Below, one piece after another: positions 18,901-28,437 of a stretch of DNA of 64,000 bases. Below the pieces are notes generated by a model, which saw only the letters and a list, made by a program, of their open reading frames with translations, made no database searches and was not told the DNA's origin. The translations under genes and the position numbers were made by a program. The stretch is from a bacterium (GTDB lineage Bacteria > Zhuqueibacterota > QNDG01 > JAFGCO01). The stretch lies in contig JAFGCO010000011.1 in NCBI GenBank assembly GCA_016932575.1, positions 62,001 through 126,000 of the forward strand, read 5' to 3'. Positions within the stretch are counted from its first letter, which is position 1, and every line of letters starts with the position of its first letter.

Positions 18901-18929
18901 GGAAGAGATCTTTTAAAATCATTTTTCAT
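15915..18929 (-). CDS. Tandem receiver-domain protein with PPDK/PEP-synthase ATP-binding domain
   Basis: 1004 residues. Two response-regulator-like domains occupy about 35-165 and 180-330. The first lacks the acidic pair and phospho-acceptor Asp (LIITTLHIEDM). The second keeps them (LVIEDN, VLSDIDFP) and a late Lys (FICKKSP). A PPDK N-terminal, ATP-grasp-like nucleotide-binding domain follows from about 440, with GGGSMGGKARGLSFVN, VRSSSLLED---HPFAGVYKTYM and a closing QMRPM. The phospho-histidine swivel domain and the PEP/pyruvate barrel of PEP synthase are absent, so ordinary pyruvate phosphorylation is unlikely. It heads an overlapping operon with a zinc-ribbon protein and GDH. Function is unknown to me; a signal-gated phosphotransferase is one reading. 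Confidence 0.8.
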   Translation of the reverse strand: MKNDFKRSLPHADPLWVEHGYGTRFQGFQNLMRLRIRDILLVSSLYDLYVFEEDGRLYELIRSQYERLNLTHAPELSRVSNGREAIELVKEEKRFDLIITTLHIEDMRSATFAKRVKEEGLDIPVVLLAFDNKELSDMLLHHEASYFDQIFIWQSDFRLLLAIVKVLEDRMNVDHDTHLVGVQSILVIEDNIRFYSAFLPDIYVETMKHTQRLISEGINLTHKKLRQRARPKILLCRNYEEAKSYYERYQDTILGVLSDIDFPIQGKPDSEAGLKLMKEVKATHPDIPFCLFSTVKNNEDKARAEGAFFICKKSPDILKDLRQFMAESLNFGDFIFRTNAGREVGRANDLLSLERSLHTIPDESMRFHAERNHFSNWLKARTEFWLAHELRPRKVSDFPSVKDMREDLITALRDYRKLRQRGIVTEFNKESYDPFSSISKIGGGSMGGKARGLSFVNILINNYNVQDRFTDIRIYIPPAVVIGTDIFDQFLQENNLKEFALKATSDDDIVQTFLKTQRFPEEVLGELAAFLDIVDAPLAVRSSSLLEDSHNHPFAGVYKTYMIPNSNPDPMIRLAELVKAIKKVYASTYFQSAKDYIKATTYSLKDEKMAVIIQKMIGASHDKRYYPNFSGVARSYNFYPIPPQKYTDGIVFLALGLGKMVVEGGPSVRFYPKDPLYIDQFFTVKNTLRYSQSEFFALDLEQATLSSDRGDDYFVKKYSLEEAEKDGTLHMVGSTYSPESDSIVDGISREGYRLVTFAPILRNQIFPLSDILDLLMDMGSWGMGTPVEIEFAVNISVPEGQPKEFAMLQMRPMVLNRELEVLNIKDFKKEDLICYTRRVMGNGEIEDIHDIVFVDRDRYDRGKSQEVAEEIKYYNRRLLNENRRYILIGVGRWGSLDPWLGIPVKWPEISNVRTIVEADFKDFTVMPSQGSHFFQNLNSFLVGYFTIRSSSKDSFVDWEWLQSQPFLEEKKYTRLLRFDSPVGVKMSGHQNIGIILKPEVSVGK

Positions 18930-19310
18930 AAAATTAATCCAGTCTTATTTCTCAAATCCCGGAATAATGCCTTTTTATTTGCCGCATACAATGCTTCCAT
19001 CAACGAAAGCCAATTATATGCTAACAGATTTTTCTGAAAAATGCCAATCATTTTTCAAAAAAAGAGGCTGTATCAAAAGCATTCAGAATAACCTTAAAGA
19101 GCATTAAAAAGGAAGGGCACAAAGATTATTTGAATGTGATTTATTCTTTGTGTTTTCTTGGCCCTATCTGCACAGCCTTCCGGTTATCTTATTTTTTTAC
19201 TTTTGATGCAGCCCGCTTTTTAAAAAGATGAATCCGTATAACTTACCGGTCACCGCTTCAAGCTTTGACAGATTCACAACCTATGAATGATTCAGGCTCA
19301 TTTGTTAAAA
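18930..19310. other. Intergenic stretch with imperfect inverted repeats
   Basis: This 381-bp gap contains GAGGCTGTATCAAAAG near 19065 and ACAGCCTTC near 19173 as outer arms, with CACAAAGA (near 19137) and TCTTTGTG (near 19157) as inner arms. The arrangement suggests a decayed MITE or insertion-sequence end, or a large hairpin behind gdhA on the minus strand. No gene is supported here. Confidence 0.4.
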
Positions 19311-20687
<1,377 letters not shown>

Positions 20688-20993
20688 TTAAATAAACAGC
20701 AATTGTAAAATCCGATTAAAATATAAAATCTTAAAGAAAATAGCTGTTGGAAAATCCGATCAACTTGGCTATAGGCTCAAAACCACTGAGAAGCAAATCA
20801 CATTAATACGAATCGAATTTTCCCATCAGTTATCCTGTCTTTGATTCATGGACGCATGTATTTTTTCGATGGGGACTGAATGAAAAAAATACCTTGCAAT
20901 GTACATGAATTATTCGAAAAATGCAATAATTTTTTATAATAATGAATGTTAAAGGGGAATATATTCAATAGATATAATAATTACTAATGTTAT

Positions 20994-21130
20994 CTAGTCA
21001 AAGTGCTGTGTAATAAAAACACCTAAAATAACCAAAAGTGTTCCGTAAATAAGCAACAGTGAAAGTGGCTCATAAAAAAAAGAAGGGATAAGAGGATTAC
21101 ACCGACAGGAACAATAGTCTTAGCCTTCCC
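20994..21130 (-). pseudogene. C-terminal fragment of an EamA/DMT-type transporter, frameshifted
   Basis: Directly behind the VapC stop, the minus strand reads AKTIVPVGVILLSLLFF. In the next frame, after an eight-base T run, it reads YEPLSLLLIYGTLLVILGV, then FITQHFD and stop (20994-20996). Joined, this matches the last two helices of EamA-family transporters (V-P-V-----LL---EPL------G--LI--GV). It is about 45 residues long with one homopolymer frameshift and no N-terminal part. The toxin-antitoxin genes now occupy the position where the rest of the transporter would be. Confidence 0.65.
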
Positions 21131-21532
21131 CTACCAAAGCTCGATTTTCAATCCCTGAATCCTTTCAAACTCACGCTGATTACCGGTAACCAGTGTCATA
21201 TTGTAAGTCAAACATGTTGCAGCAAGCCAGGAATCATGAAGCCCGATCATTAAACCACGTCTTGCCAGATGGCTCCATAATTCCGCATGCATTCTCGCAA
21301 TGGAAAGATCGATATCAACGACAGGAAAAGATGTGAGTATTGCTTCAACAAAAGCGAGTCGCCGTGCCCGAACACCCTGATCCTTCGCCCGATGAACGCC
21401 ATGCAACAATTCACTTGCCGAGATCACCGAAAGAAAAAACTCTTCGTCCAGTCTATTCTGAACCAGTGGTTTGAGGTCGCGCTCTTTTCTCTCAAGATCA
21501 ATGATGACATTCGTATCGATCAGGAGGCCCAT
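21131..21532 (-). CDS. vapC: PIN-domain toxin ribonuclease, VapC family
   Basis: 133 residues, normal for VapC. The acidic active-site residues are in place: MGLLIDTNVIIDLER (Asp6), SASELLHGV (Glu), and GLHDSWLAATC (Asp) with a final TGNQREFERIQGL. VapC toxins cut tRNA or rRNA until bound by antitoxin. Its start overlaps the end of the antitoxin gene by 13 bases, the standard toxin-antitoxin arrangement. Confidence 0.92.
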   Translation of the reverse strand: MGLLIDTNVIIDLERKERDLKPLVQNRLDEEFFLSVISASELLHGVHRAKDQGVRARRLAFVEAILTSFPVVDIDLSIARMHAELWSHLARRGLMIGLHDSWLAATCLTYNMTLVTGNQREFERIQGLKIELW

Positions 21533-21801
21533 GGGTCTCTCATCTTTTCTTTACGTATCTCGGTTTTTGCTTTATCCAGATCTTTTAAAAAATCTTTGCG
21601 CTCCTCTTTGGACAAAACAGGCAGTTTCGACAGGATATCGGGCAACTCCCTTAACACCCTTCCCCTGACCACCGGACCGATTTCCGCGACAGGTTTATTT
21701 CCTTTAAGCAGAACAAACCGCTCGCCTCTGTAAGCCACACGATTAATAAAATCAGAAAAATTTTTTGAGACAGTTGTCACACTGACTTTGGTTGTATTCA
21801 C
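21520..21801 (-). CDS. Type II antitoxin, Phd/YefM-like
   Basis: 93 residues from a GTG start at 21801, chosen because GGAGG (21809-21813) lies seven bases upstream; longer readings add a non-homologous N-terminus. The N-terminal half has the Phd/YefM pattern VSVTTVSKNFSDFINRVAYRGERFVLLKGNKPVAEIGPV, here split between the DNA-binding and dimer parts. The charged C-terminal half should wrap the toxin. It neutralises the adjacent VapC and should repress the pair through the palindromes just upstream. Confidence 0.88.
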   Translation of the reverse strand: MNTTKVSVTTVSKNFSDFINRVAYRGERFVLLKGNKPVAEIGPVVRGRVLRELPDILSKLPVLSKEERKDFLKDLDKAKTEIRKEKMRDPWAS

Positions 21802-21812
21802 AGGCAGCCTCC

Positions 21813-21834
21813 ATCTGATTATCAGATAATCTGA
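21813..21834 (-). promoter_or_regulatory. Autoregulatory operator array of the toxin-antitoxin pair
   Basis: Three alternating half-sites overlap: ATCTGAT (21813-21819), ATCAGAT (21821-21827) and ATCTGA (21829-21834), each pair separated by one base. Both neighbouring pairs are perfect palindromes, and ATTATC/GATAAT (21818-21830) is also symmetric. The array touches the GGAGG ribosome site of the antitoxin. This is the expected position for antitoxin/toxin binding. Confidence 0.75.
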
Positions 21835-22018
21835 ATATAAGATATTTAATTTTAAAAAGCAAGAAAGCAGTTTTTCATTTCGAATAATGCAGCATGTGGA
21901 TCCGACATGCATCATTCTTTCTTTTTTCTTCGCGTATCATGCGATTTCTTTTGAATTGTATCAATCACTCAGGGCTTTGCAATTATATATTTAAGAGAAT
22001 CAATTTATATAAGTATTG

Positions 22019-22213
22019 TTACTCTTCAGATGACAAATAAATATTAATATATCCTTCTGCTGTGCAAATGGAAATATCGTTGGCTTTATAGTCTCTCTTA
22101 TTTCTTGTAATTAGGAAAATATTACGGTCGCACAAACCAAAAGTGAATGTCCCGCGTTTTTGTTCTATACGGGATATAAGCATTCTGTTACAGTCGGTTG
22201 TTAACGCCAACAA
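22019..22213 (-). pseudogene. Possible PIN-domain gene remnant
   Basis: A 64-residue reading ends with FLITRNKRDYKANDISICTA followed by EGYINIYLS. This resembles the C-terminal signature of COG2402-type PIN proteins (I-TRN--DF--S-IPV-TPEEFL). The N-terminal part, with the first catalytic Asp and Glu, is absent. I read it as debris of a second toxin gene near the intact VapC pair. It could also be an unrelated short open frame. Confidence 0.35.
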
Positions 22214-22286
22214 ACAGCGCCCTGATTAAATGAATAATACAAAAATATTTTTCCCTAATTAACTTTTTCTCGTTCCCAGTGTCCGA

Positions 22287-22466
22287 GATTGTGTAAAAAC
22301 TTCGATATACACATATTGTACATGTCATTTTGAGCCCTTCGGCAAGCTCATGATAAACTCAGCAAGAAATTTTGCCAAGCTTATTGTTATAAAAAGGATT
22401 ATAAGATTTCTCATCCTGCTTCAGGCGGATTCGAAATGACAACCAATCCTGCGTTTTCACACAATC
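22287..22466. repeat. 180-bp palindromic, MITE-like element
   Basis: Outer arms GATTGTGTAAAAAC (22287-22300) and GTTTTCACACAATC (22453-22466) are inverted copies with one mismatch. Inner arms TGTCATTTTGAG (near 22323) and TTCGAAATGACA (near 22431) form a second inverted pair, and AAGATTTCTCATCC lies within. The GTCATTT-GAG... / ...AAGATTTCTCA wording is of the kind dispersed in many environmental genomes. No coding capacity is seen. Together with the 774-bp gap around it, it shows nothing else but the PIN remnant. Confidence 0.65.
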
Positions 22467-22575
22467 TTTTTAGGCAATGTGAATTTGCACTTTCTAAAGA
22501 ACGTGGCACACTATTTCTATTGGATTATATTACTCACTCAGGGCACCCCCGACGAATGCCAACGAATTAAGGAAC

Positions 22576-25500
22576 TCACCTTACCAGAATCAGTTTTTTC
22601 AGTCCTTGAAACGCTCCTGCACGAATCCGGTACAGGTAAATACCTGAAGTCACCATCCTGCCGCTCTCGTTCCTGCCGTCCCAGACAGCCTGGTGAGATC
22701 CCGCGGAATACTCTCTGTCCAGCAGGGTCACACATCTTTTGCCCCGCATATTGTAAATTTCAATCTGCACACGACATGGCTCCGGCAGATCGAATGCGAT
22801 GGTTGTGACCGGATTGAACGGATTCGGATAATTCTGCTTTAAAGCGAACACATCCGGAATCTTTGCCCCATCCGCCTGATGCCGACCGGATGGCAGAGAC
22901 GTCACATGGCCGTCCGATGCATGCCAGCAGGCGATATTACACGAGGCTTTGCCGCCGGCCTGCGTAAAATCTCCACTGACGTACAGATCGCTGCCATGAG
23001 CCGCAATATCCCTAATTAATTCATGATAATACTCCGAATCACTTCCCCAAAGTCCGCTCCCCAGCGGAGACCAGGCACTGCCGTCCCATTTGGCAATATT
23101 ATTGACTTTGACATCGCCTGCATACATGAAATCCCCTCCCACATAGAGGTTATCGCCTATCACTGCGAATGAACAGACATCATCATCCAGACCATTTCCC
23201 GGAATAGACCAGGCACTGCCGTCCCATCTGGCGATATATTTTTTTCTATAGGTTCCATCATCCCAGAAATTACCTCCGACATAGACATCGCCTCTGTAGA
23301 CAGCCACGGCATCCACATAATCACCCATCCCATTTCCCAGGGCGGACCATTGCGTTCCGTCCCATTTCGCGATGTAATTCACCTCGACACCGCCTGCCCG
23401 GGTGAACCAGCCGCCCACATACACATCATTGCCGTCTACGACAATATCATGGACATAACCGAAACGGCCCGTTCCGCTTCCAAGGGACGACCACTGGCTC
23501 CCGTCCCATTTGGCGATACAATTGGCGTCGACACCGCCGGCCTGGGTAAACCGCCCGCCTGCGTATACGTCACTGCCGCTCGCGGCCACCGCGAAAACCC
23601 ATTCATTCACACCGCCTCCAAGAGATGACCAGGTTGTGCCGTCCCATTTCGCAATGCAGCTCACAGCTTGGCCGCCCGCACTCCCGAATCGCCCTCCGGC
23701 ATACACATCGCTCCCGCTCACAGCAATATCATAAACGTAATTACTGACACCGCTTCCCAATGGGGACCATTCCGTGCCGTCCCATTTCGCGATGTAATTT
23801 GCCTCGATTCCCCCAACCTGCGTAAATCTCCCACCCGCATACACGGCACTGCCGTTCGAAGCCACTGCATTCACCCAGTTGTCCGCCCCCTTTCCGTTAT
23901 CGCTGTCTTTTAAAACGGACCATTGGGTGCCGTCCCATTTGGCGATATGCATGGCCTCAATGCCTCCGATCTTTGTAAATGATCCGCCGGCGTACACATC
24001 GCCGCCACTCACGGCAACGGCATAGACCCAGTCATTCACACCGCTTCCCAATGGGGTCCAGTTCGTGCCGTCCCATTTCACGATTCCTTCACCCGCTTCA
24101 TCTGGAAACCAGAACCATTTCCCTGCATAGATATCGCTGCCGCTTACGGCAATCGTATAGACCACACCCCCCACGCCATCCCCGACAGAATTCCAGGTGC
24201 TGCCGTCCCATTTAGCAACACTGTTCGAAAAATCTCCCCCTGCGTAGACATCACTCCCATCGATCACAATGGCATTGACATCATCATCCAATCCTTCTCC
24301 CATGGCAGACCAGGCATTCCCGTCCCATCTGGCAATATGATTGACTTCGACACCGCCCGCCTGATAAAGGGATCCACCGACATAAACAATACCCTCCGCA
24401 TAAGCGATCGTGTATACGCCACCCCCAACACCACTGCCAAGGGCCGACCAGGCTGTGCCGTCCCACTTCGCGATATGATTGACTTCGATACTGCCCGCCC
24501 GGGTAAAATTTCCTCCCGCATACACATTATTTCCGTCAACGGCAACCGCACCGGCATACTGGGTGTAACCGCCATCAAATACAATGCCACCGCCAAGGGC
24601 CGACCATTGGTGGCCATCCCATTTCGCGATATGACTGGCCTCAATCCCGCCGGCCTGCGTAAAGTTACCCACTACATAGATATCGGTTCCGTTTACGGCT
24701 ATCGCATCGACATGACTATTCAGACCAGTTCCCAGAGCGGACCAGGAATGACCATCCCATTTGGCAATATTATTGGCCGCGGTATTGCTCGCCTGTGTAA
24801 TCCATCCACCGACATAAATGTCATTTCCGCTCACGGCAATCGCATTGACCGTACCATCGATACCGGGTATTGCATAAGAAAACCTGTCATCCCAGTTCTC
24901 ATCACCCGGGATAACAGGAATGTTCGTTATATTTAAACCCACATCAATGGTCTGCGGACCTCCTTCAACACCCGGAGATGTGACTGTTATAGTTCCAAAA
25001 TAACTCCCCTCGGTAAGTCCCGAAATGTCTGCTGAAACAGTGATTGTATCTGTCTCCGCTGTTGTACTCCCGTTTGAGGGATTCACCGACAACCAGGACG
25101 CATCTTCAGTGATGCTCCAGTCAAAGGTCCCGTTCCCGCCATTGGTGATATTGAAAATTTGATCAGCCGGGTTGGCCCCGTCCTGGGCAGCGCTGAATGT
25201 CAGACTGGTCCGATTGACTTGGAGCACCGGCGGTTGTGGCTCTGTAACATTCAGAGTCACATCAATTGTCTTTGGAGAACCCATTGCTCCTGCCGCATTC
25301 ACGGTGATCGTTCCGTAATACGCACCGGTATCAAATCCGGAAGCGTTAACGGAAACGGTCACCGCGCTCGATCCTGATGCCTGGCTTCCGCTGACCGGAT
25401 CGACTGAGAGCCATGACATATCGTCCGTAATGCTCCAGTTGAACGCACCGCCACCCCCATTGGTGATATTGAATATCTGATCCTCCGGATTGGCTCCTTC

Positions 25501-27126
25501 CTCGACCGCATTGAAAGTCAGGCTGGTTTTATTGACCTCAAGAACCGGTTGCGGAGCGTTGATCGTCACAGTGAAAGCCTGAGTATCTGAATCGGGTGGC
25601 GACTGGCTGTCTTCTGCTTTTACTGTGAAATTATAGTTGCCTTCAGTTGTTGGGATCCCTGAAATTTTACCTGTCGAGCTGTTTATATTAAGACCCGGGG
25701 GCAGACTTCCTGAAAGAACGGACCAGGCATATGTGCCCCAGCCGCCTTCCGCCTGCAGAGTCACGGAATAGCCAGCGCCGGCCATGCCGTCCGGGAGAGA
25801 AGCCGACGTGATCATCAAAGACGGCGCATGAATGCTGAAATTATTGTCGCTAATATCGAAAATTTCAGGGTGGTCTTCCCACTTAATTTTTATTAGAGCC
25901 TGAGACGTGGGAGGACCGCTCACTTCCCAAGATTTGCTGTGGTTGTTGTAAATATTTGAAAAAAGCGGACTGTAACTCGAACCGTTGTCTCTTGATAGTT
26001 CAATGGTCACCCTGTCACTGTTATTCAGATCCGTATCCGACCATTGAATCGGATGACCGCTTCCAATCTCCCAGTTTTCGCCTCCATCAGGATCAGTCAC
26101 TGTAAGCGCAGGAGGGGATAGGGTAAAATCCTCATCCATGACATCATAGACATAGACATAACCTGGATGATCTCCTGCATCGGCTACCAGAATCCGGCAT
26201 TCATCTGATTCAGGGGCCAAAAATGGCACTGTCCATTTATAACTTCCTGAATTTGTCACCGTACTGATGGAATACCAAACACTGTTTTCAAGGGTACTGT
26301 AACTGGTTGTATAATAAAGACTGACCTCGGATCCGGAAGGCCATCCCTGTTTATCCCATTCAATGTTATATTCTGAAAAAGAAATCCAGCGATCACCCGA
26401 ACCTGGTTCAGTCACTTCAAGCCAGGGCAAATTTCTTGTGACGAAATCATCGTCGTTCCACATGAGTTCTACATTAGGTTTGCCGCTTATAGGCACTACC
26501 TCTGCGGATAATAAATTATCTGAATGTGTATTATGGAAATCAGTCAGTATACGGAATCCCAGAGAGAAATCATAAATCCAGTGATACGAACCTTCGGCAC
26601 CTGTGAAATCCCTTGTCAGATAAAACCAGGCCAGTTTATCGTCAGGGCTTTGTTGAACATCTCCCAAGGATTCATATAAAGAGGTTTCAGGAAGAATGAT
26701 TTCATAAGAAAAATTTTTCAGGTCAACGCCATAGACAGTATAATAGGTTTCAATAGTAATAGTTTCAATAAACACAACGATCACCCAGTGGGGCCCATTA
26801 CAAAATAACCTGACTGCATAGTCTGAAGTATTTCCGCCCGTTCTAGAAATTAGTAAAGTATCGTCTTCCTTAAAAAATTCTATCTTTGATAATGTGCTGG
26901 TACTTGAGACCTCGAAGGAAATATCGGATGCACCGGGTATTTCTGTTTTTTCACTACTGGGCGGGCATATGTAATAAGGATCGGTTGCTTGAAAATCCCC
27001 ATCCTCATAACCGGTCGGATATTCCTGCCCAATTGCTTTATCGATGGCAAACAATCCCAGCAAAAAAATCATCGCGGTTCGGATCATCATGTTTACCAGG
27101 CCAAATATCTTTTCTCTCTCATTCAT
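22576..27126 (-). CDS. Giant T9SS-secreted protein with propeller-like WDG repeats
   Basis: 1516 residues, from ATG 27126 with GAGAGGA upstream. Order: signal peptide (about 10-38); an unrecognised N-terminal region to about 220; two Ser/Thr-rich GPI-anchored-type beta domains (W--GS----W/QW); one putative-Ig He_PIG domain (SLPPGLNINSSTGKISGIPT, about 430-525); two BACON domains (about 530-725); then 13 clear copies and one decayed copy of a 45-50-residue unit HIAKWDG--WS-LGSGV---V-AIAV-GSDVYAGGNFTQAGG (about 745-1412). It ends in a type A sorting domain with QNYPNPFNPVTTIAFDLPEP (about 1433-1516). It is probably exported and attached to or released from the cell surface. The repeats recall delta-60/kelch-like propellers; a binding role is inferred. 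Confidence 0.88.
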   Translation of the reverse strand: MNEREKIFGLVNMMIRTAMIFLLGLFAIDKAIGQEYPTGYEDGDFQATDPYYICPPSSEKTEIPGASDISFEVSSTSTLSKIEFFKEDDTLLISRTGGNTSDYAVRLFCNGPHWVIVVFIETITIETYYTVYGVDLKNFSYEIILPETSLYESLGDVQQSPDDKLAWFYLTRDFTGAEGSYHWIYDFSLGFRILTDFHNTHSDNLLSAEVVPISGKPNVELMWNDDDFVTRNLPWLEVTEPGSGDRWISFSEYNIEWDKQGWPSGSEVSLYYTTSYSTLENSVWYSISTVTNSGSYKWTVPFLAPESDECRILVADAGDHPGYVYVYDVMDEDFTLSPPALTVTDPDGGENWEIGSGHPIQWSDTDLNNSDRVTIELSRDNGSSYSPLFSNIYNNHSKSWEVSGPPTSQALIKIKWEDHPEIFDISDNNFSIHAPSLMITSASLPDGMAGAGYSVTLQAEGGWGTYAWSVLSGSLPPGLNINSSTGKISGIPTTEGNYNFTVKAEDSQSPPDSDTQAFTVTINAPQPVLEVNKTSLTFNAVEEGANPEDQIFNITNGGGGAFNWSITDDMSWLSVDPVSGSQASGSSAVTVSVNASGFDTGAYYGTITVNAAGAMGSPKTIDVTLNVTEPQPPVLQVNRTSLTFSAAQDGANPADQIFNITNGGNGTFDWSITEDASWLSVNPSNGSTTAETDTITVSADISGLTEGSYFGTITVTSPGVEGGPQTIDVGLNITNIPVIPGDENWDDRFSYAIPGIDGTVNAIAVSGNDIYVGGWITQASNTAANNIAKWDGHSWSALGTGLNSHVDAIAVNGTDIYVVGNFTQAGGIEASHIAKWDGHQWSALGGGIVFDGGYTQYAGAVAVDGNNVYAGGNFTRAGSIEVNHIAKWDGTAWSALGSGVGGGVYTIAYAEGIVYVGGSLYQAGGVEVNHIARWDGNAWSAMGEGLDDDVNAIVIDGSDVYAGGDFSNSVAKWDGSTWNSVGDGVGGVVYTIAVSGSDIYAGKWFWFPDEAGEGIVKWDGTNWTPLGSGVNDWVYAVAVSGGDVYAGGSFTKIGGIEAMHIAKWDGTQWSVLKDSDNGKGADNWVNAVASNGSAVYAGGRFTQVGGIEANYIAKWDGTEWSPLGSGVSNYVYDIAVSGSDVYAGGRFGSAGGQAVSCIAKWDGTTWSSLGGGVNEWVFAVAASGSDVYAGGRFTQAGGVDANCIAKWDGSQWSSLGSGTGRFGYVHDIVVDGNDVYVGGWFTRAGGVEVNYIAKWDGTQWSALGNGMGDYVDAVAVYRGDVYVGGNFWDDGTYRKKYIARWDGSAWSIPGNGLDDDVCSFAVIGDNLYVGGDFMYAGDVKVNNIAKWDGSAWSPLGSGLWGSDSEYYHELIRDIAAHGSDLYVSGDFTQAGGKASCNIACWHASDGHVTSLPSGRHQADGAKIPDVFALKQNYPNPFNPVTTIAFDLPEPCRVQIEIYNMRGKRCVTLLDREYSAGSHQAVWDGRNESGRMVTSGIYLYRIRAGAFQGLKKLILVR
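22890..24880 (-). repeat. Coding tandem repeat, about 140 bp per unit, 13-14 units
   Basis: The propeller section of the giant secreted protein is a DNA-level tandem array. Recurring plus-strand words include GTGCCGTCCCATTT, CATTCGCGATG-like variants and GCATACACATC at about 135-150-bp intervals. Units have diverged by substitution and small indels. This is also why long reading frames appear on the opposite strand here; those are shadows. Confidence 0.8.
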
Positions 27127-27789
27127 ATTCCTCTCCAAAATAAATGGATTTCAGATTAAAAGAATTTATGCACATTTTATCGGCTTCTCATCTTACCTTG
27201 CTGGAACAAACTTTACTATTTTACCGTAACGATTGACTAAGAATCGCATGATCTTTATAATCGGACTTCGTTTACAAATTAAAAATGTAGCAGGATAATT
27301 AGCGATCATAATATCGTGAAATGTGCACATACGATCCATTCTGTTTTGACTGCAATCGCTATATATGGACATATGATAGGCATCTATCAACAGCAATTTC
27401 ATTGTTATTGTATAAGATAATCTCTCATTGGAGTCTGCGTAAAAGATGTCGTATTCGTGAAGATAAATATTGATCCATTATAATAAAAATGCTTGATAAA
27501 ATCAAATCAATTATATAATCAATGCATTTCTTATTATCAATTTTCGCCTGGGTGCCCTGAAATATCGACAACCTCCCTCTAATCGTGCGGCAGGTGAACT
27601 TTGGTAAAGAAAGCGAAAGTTATGGATTCTGCCTTACGGGCAGATAACAGCATTCGGGATTGATTTTGGGAATAATTGATGGGTCATGGATGATCTTTCA
27701 GCCTGTTTTGGTTCATATCATTATGGCAAGACCAGACATCAATGGTATTTGGTGGTATCCCATATTCCCGTGGATACAGGCGATACTCA
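27127..27789. other. Intergenic stretch without supported genes
   Basis: This AT-rich 663-bp gap lies between the giant secreted protein and the methyltransferase. A minus-strand open frame at 27193-27402 has no recognisable features. A small hairpin CTGCC-TTACG-GGCAG lies near 27640. I see nothing else to support. Confidence 0.5.
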
Positions 27790-28437
27790 TCATCTATTTC
27801 TGCCGGATTGCCTGGAAGGACTGGTAACATTATTAAATGATTTGTCTGGCTTTCTTCCTTCCACCCAGTATAAATCCGTTTCATCGATCATGGCAACCGG
27901 TTCGATCTTCGCTTTGTTGAAATAGCCGGTCATTTCATCCGCCGCGGGAAGGCGGTCCGACCGAACCACGCCCTCAAGGGAGGCATGAAAAGCATTAAGC
28001 CGGGTGCTGTGCGAGGTATGAAGAATCAGCAGCTTTCCGCCCGGTCTTAAAACACGATAAATTTCTTTTAAAGCACAATCAGGATGCTGAATATGAGGAA
28101 AAACAGAAAAGCAGAGGACTTTATCAAACATATTGGAGGGACAACTCAACGCACATAAATCATCGCAAATCCAAAAAACACCTGAGCCGGGAATCTGCCT
28201 CCTGCCTTCACGGACCATCTCAAGGGCAAAATCCTGTGCCACCACCTGTCCCTTTTGGCCTACGAGCTCACTCAGATGCCGGGTCATCCGGCCGGTACCT
28301 GCCCCTGCATCCAGTACGCAGTCGCCTTTGGAAACACCGAACCTGAGAAGCAAATTCCGAAACCGCTGATCATCGGTCATTCTAACTGACCATTCCGGAG
28401 CAAGCGTATTGAAATATTCACGATGCGCTATGGACAT
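27790..28437 (-). CDS. Class I SAM-dependent methyltransferase of the TonB/ECF operon
   Basis: 215 residues with Rossmann motif I VLDAGAGTGRMTRHL (near residue 41), strand-2 acidic AQDFA, motif II-like FWICDDLCALS, and post-I YRVLRPGGKLLILHTSH. It resembles methyltransferase-11 family enzymes acting on small molecules. Its start overlaps the end of the ECF S-component gene by 20 bases, so it is the third gene of an overlapping operon with the TonB receptor. The context suggests it modifies the imported compound or a related cofactor; the substrate is unknown. Confidence 0.82.
   Translation of the reverse strand: MSIAHREYFNTLAPEWSVRMTDDQRFRNLLLRFGVSKGDCVLDAGAGTGRMTRHLSELVGQKGQVVAQDFALEMVREGRRQIPGSGVFWICDDLCALSCPSNMFDKVLCFSVFPHIQHPDCALKEIYRVLRPGGKLLILHTSHSTRLNAFHASLEGVVRSDRLPAADEMTGYFNKAKIEPVAMIDETDLYWVEGRKPDKSFNNVTSPSRQSGRNR

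Noticed and set aside
22890-24940. Several long open frames on the plus strand opposite the giant secreted protein, some with repeated residues
   Set aside because: They are antisense shadows of the tandem coding repeat, with no ribosome sites or family features and broken boundaries at each unit.
27193-27402. 69-codon minus-strand frame upstream of the giant secreted protein
   Set aside because: No ribosome site, no recognisable motif, unusual composition; left as intergenic.
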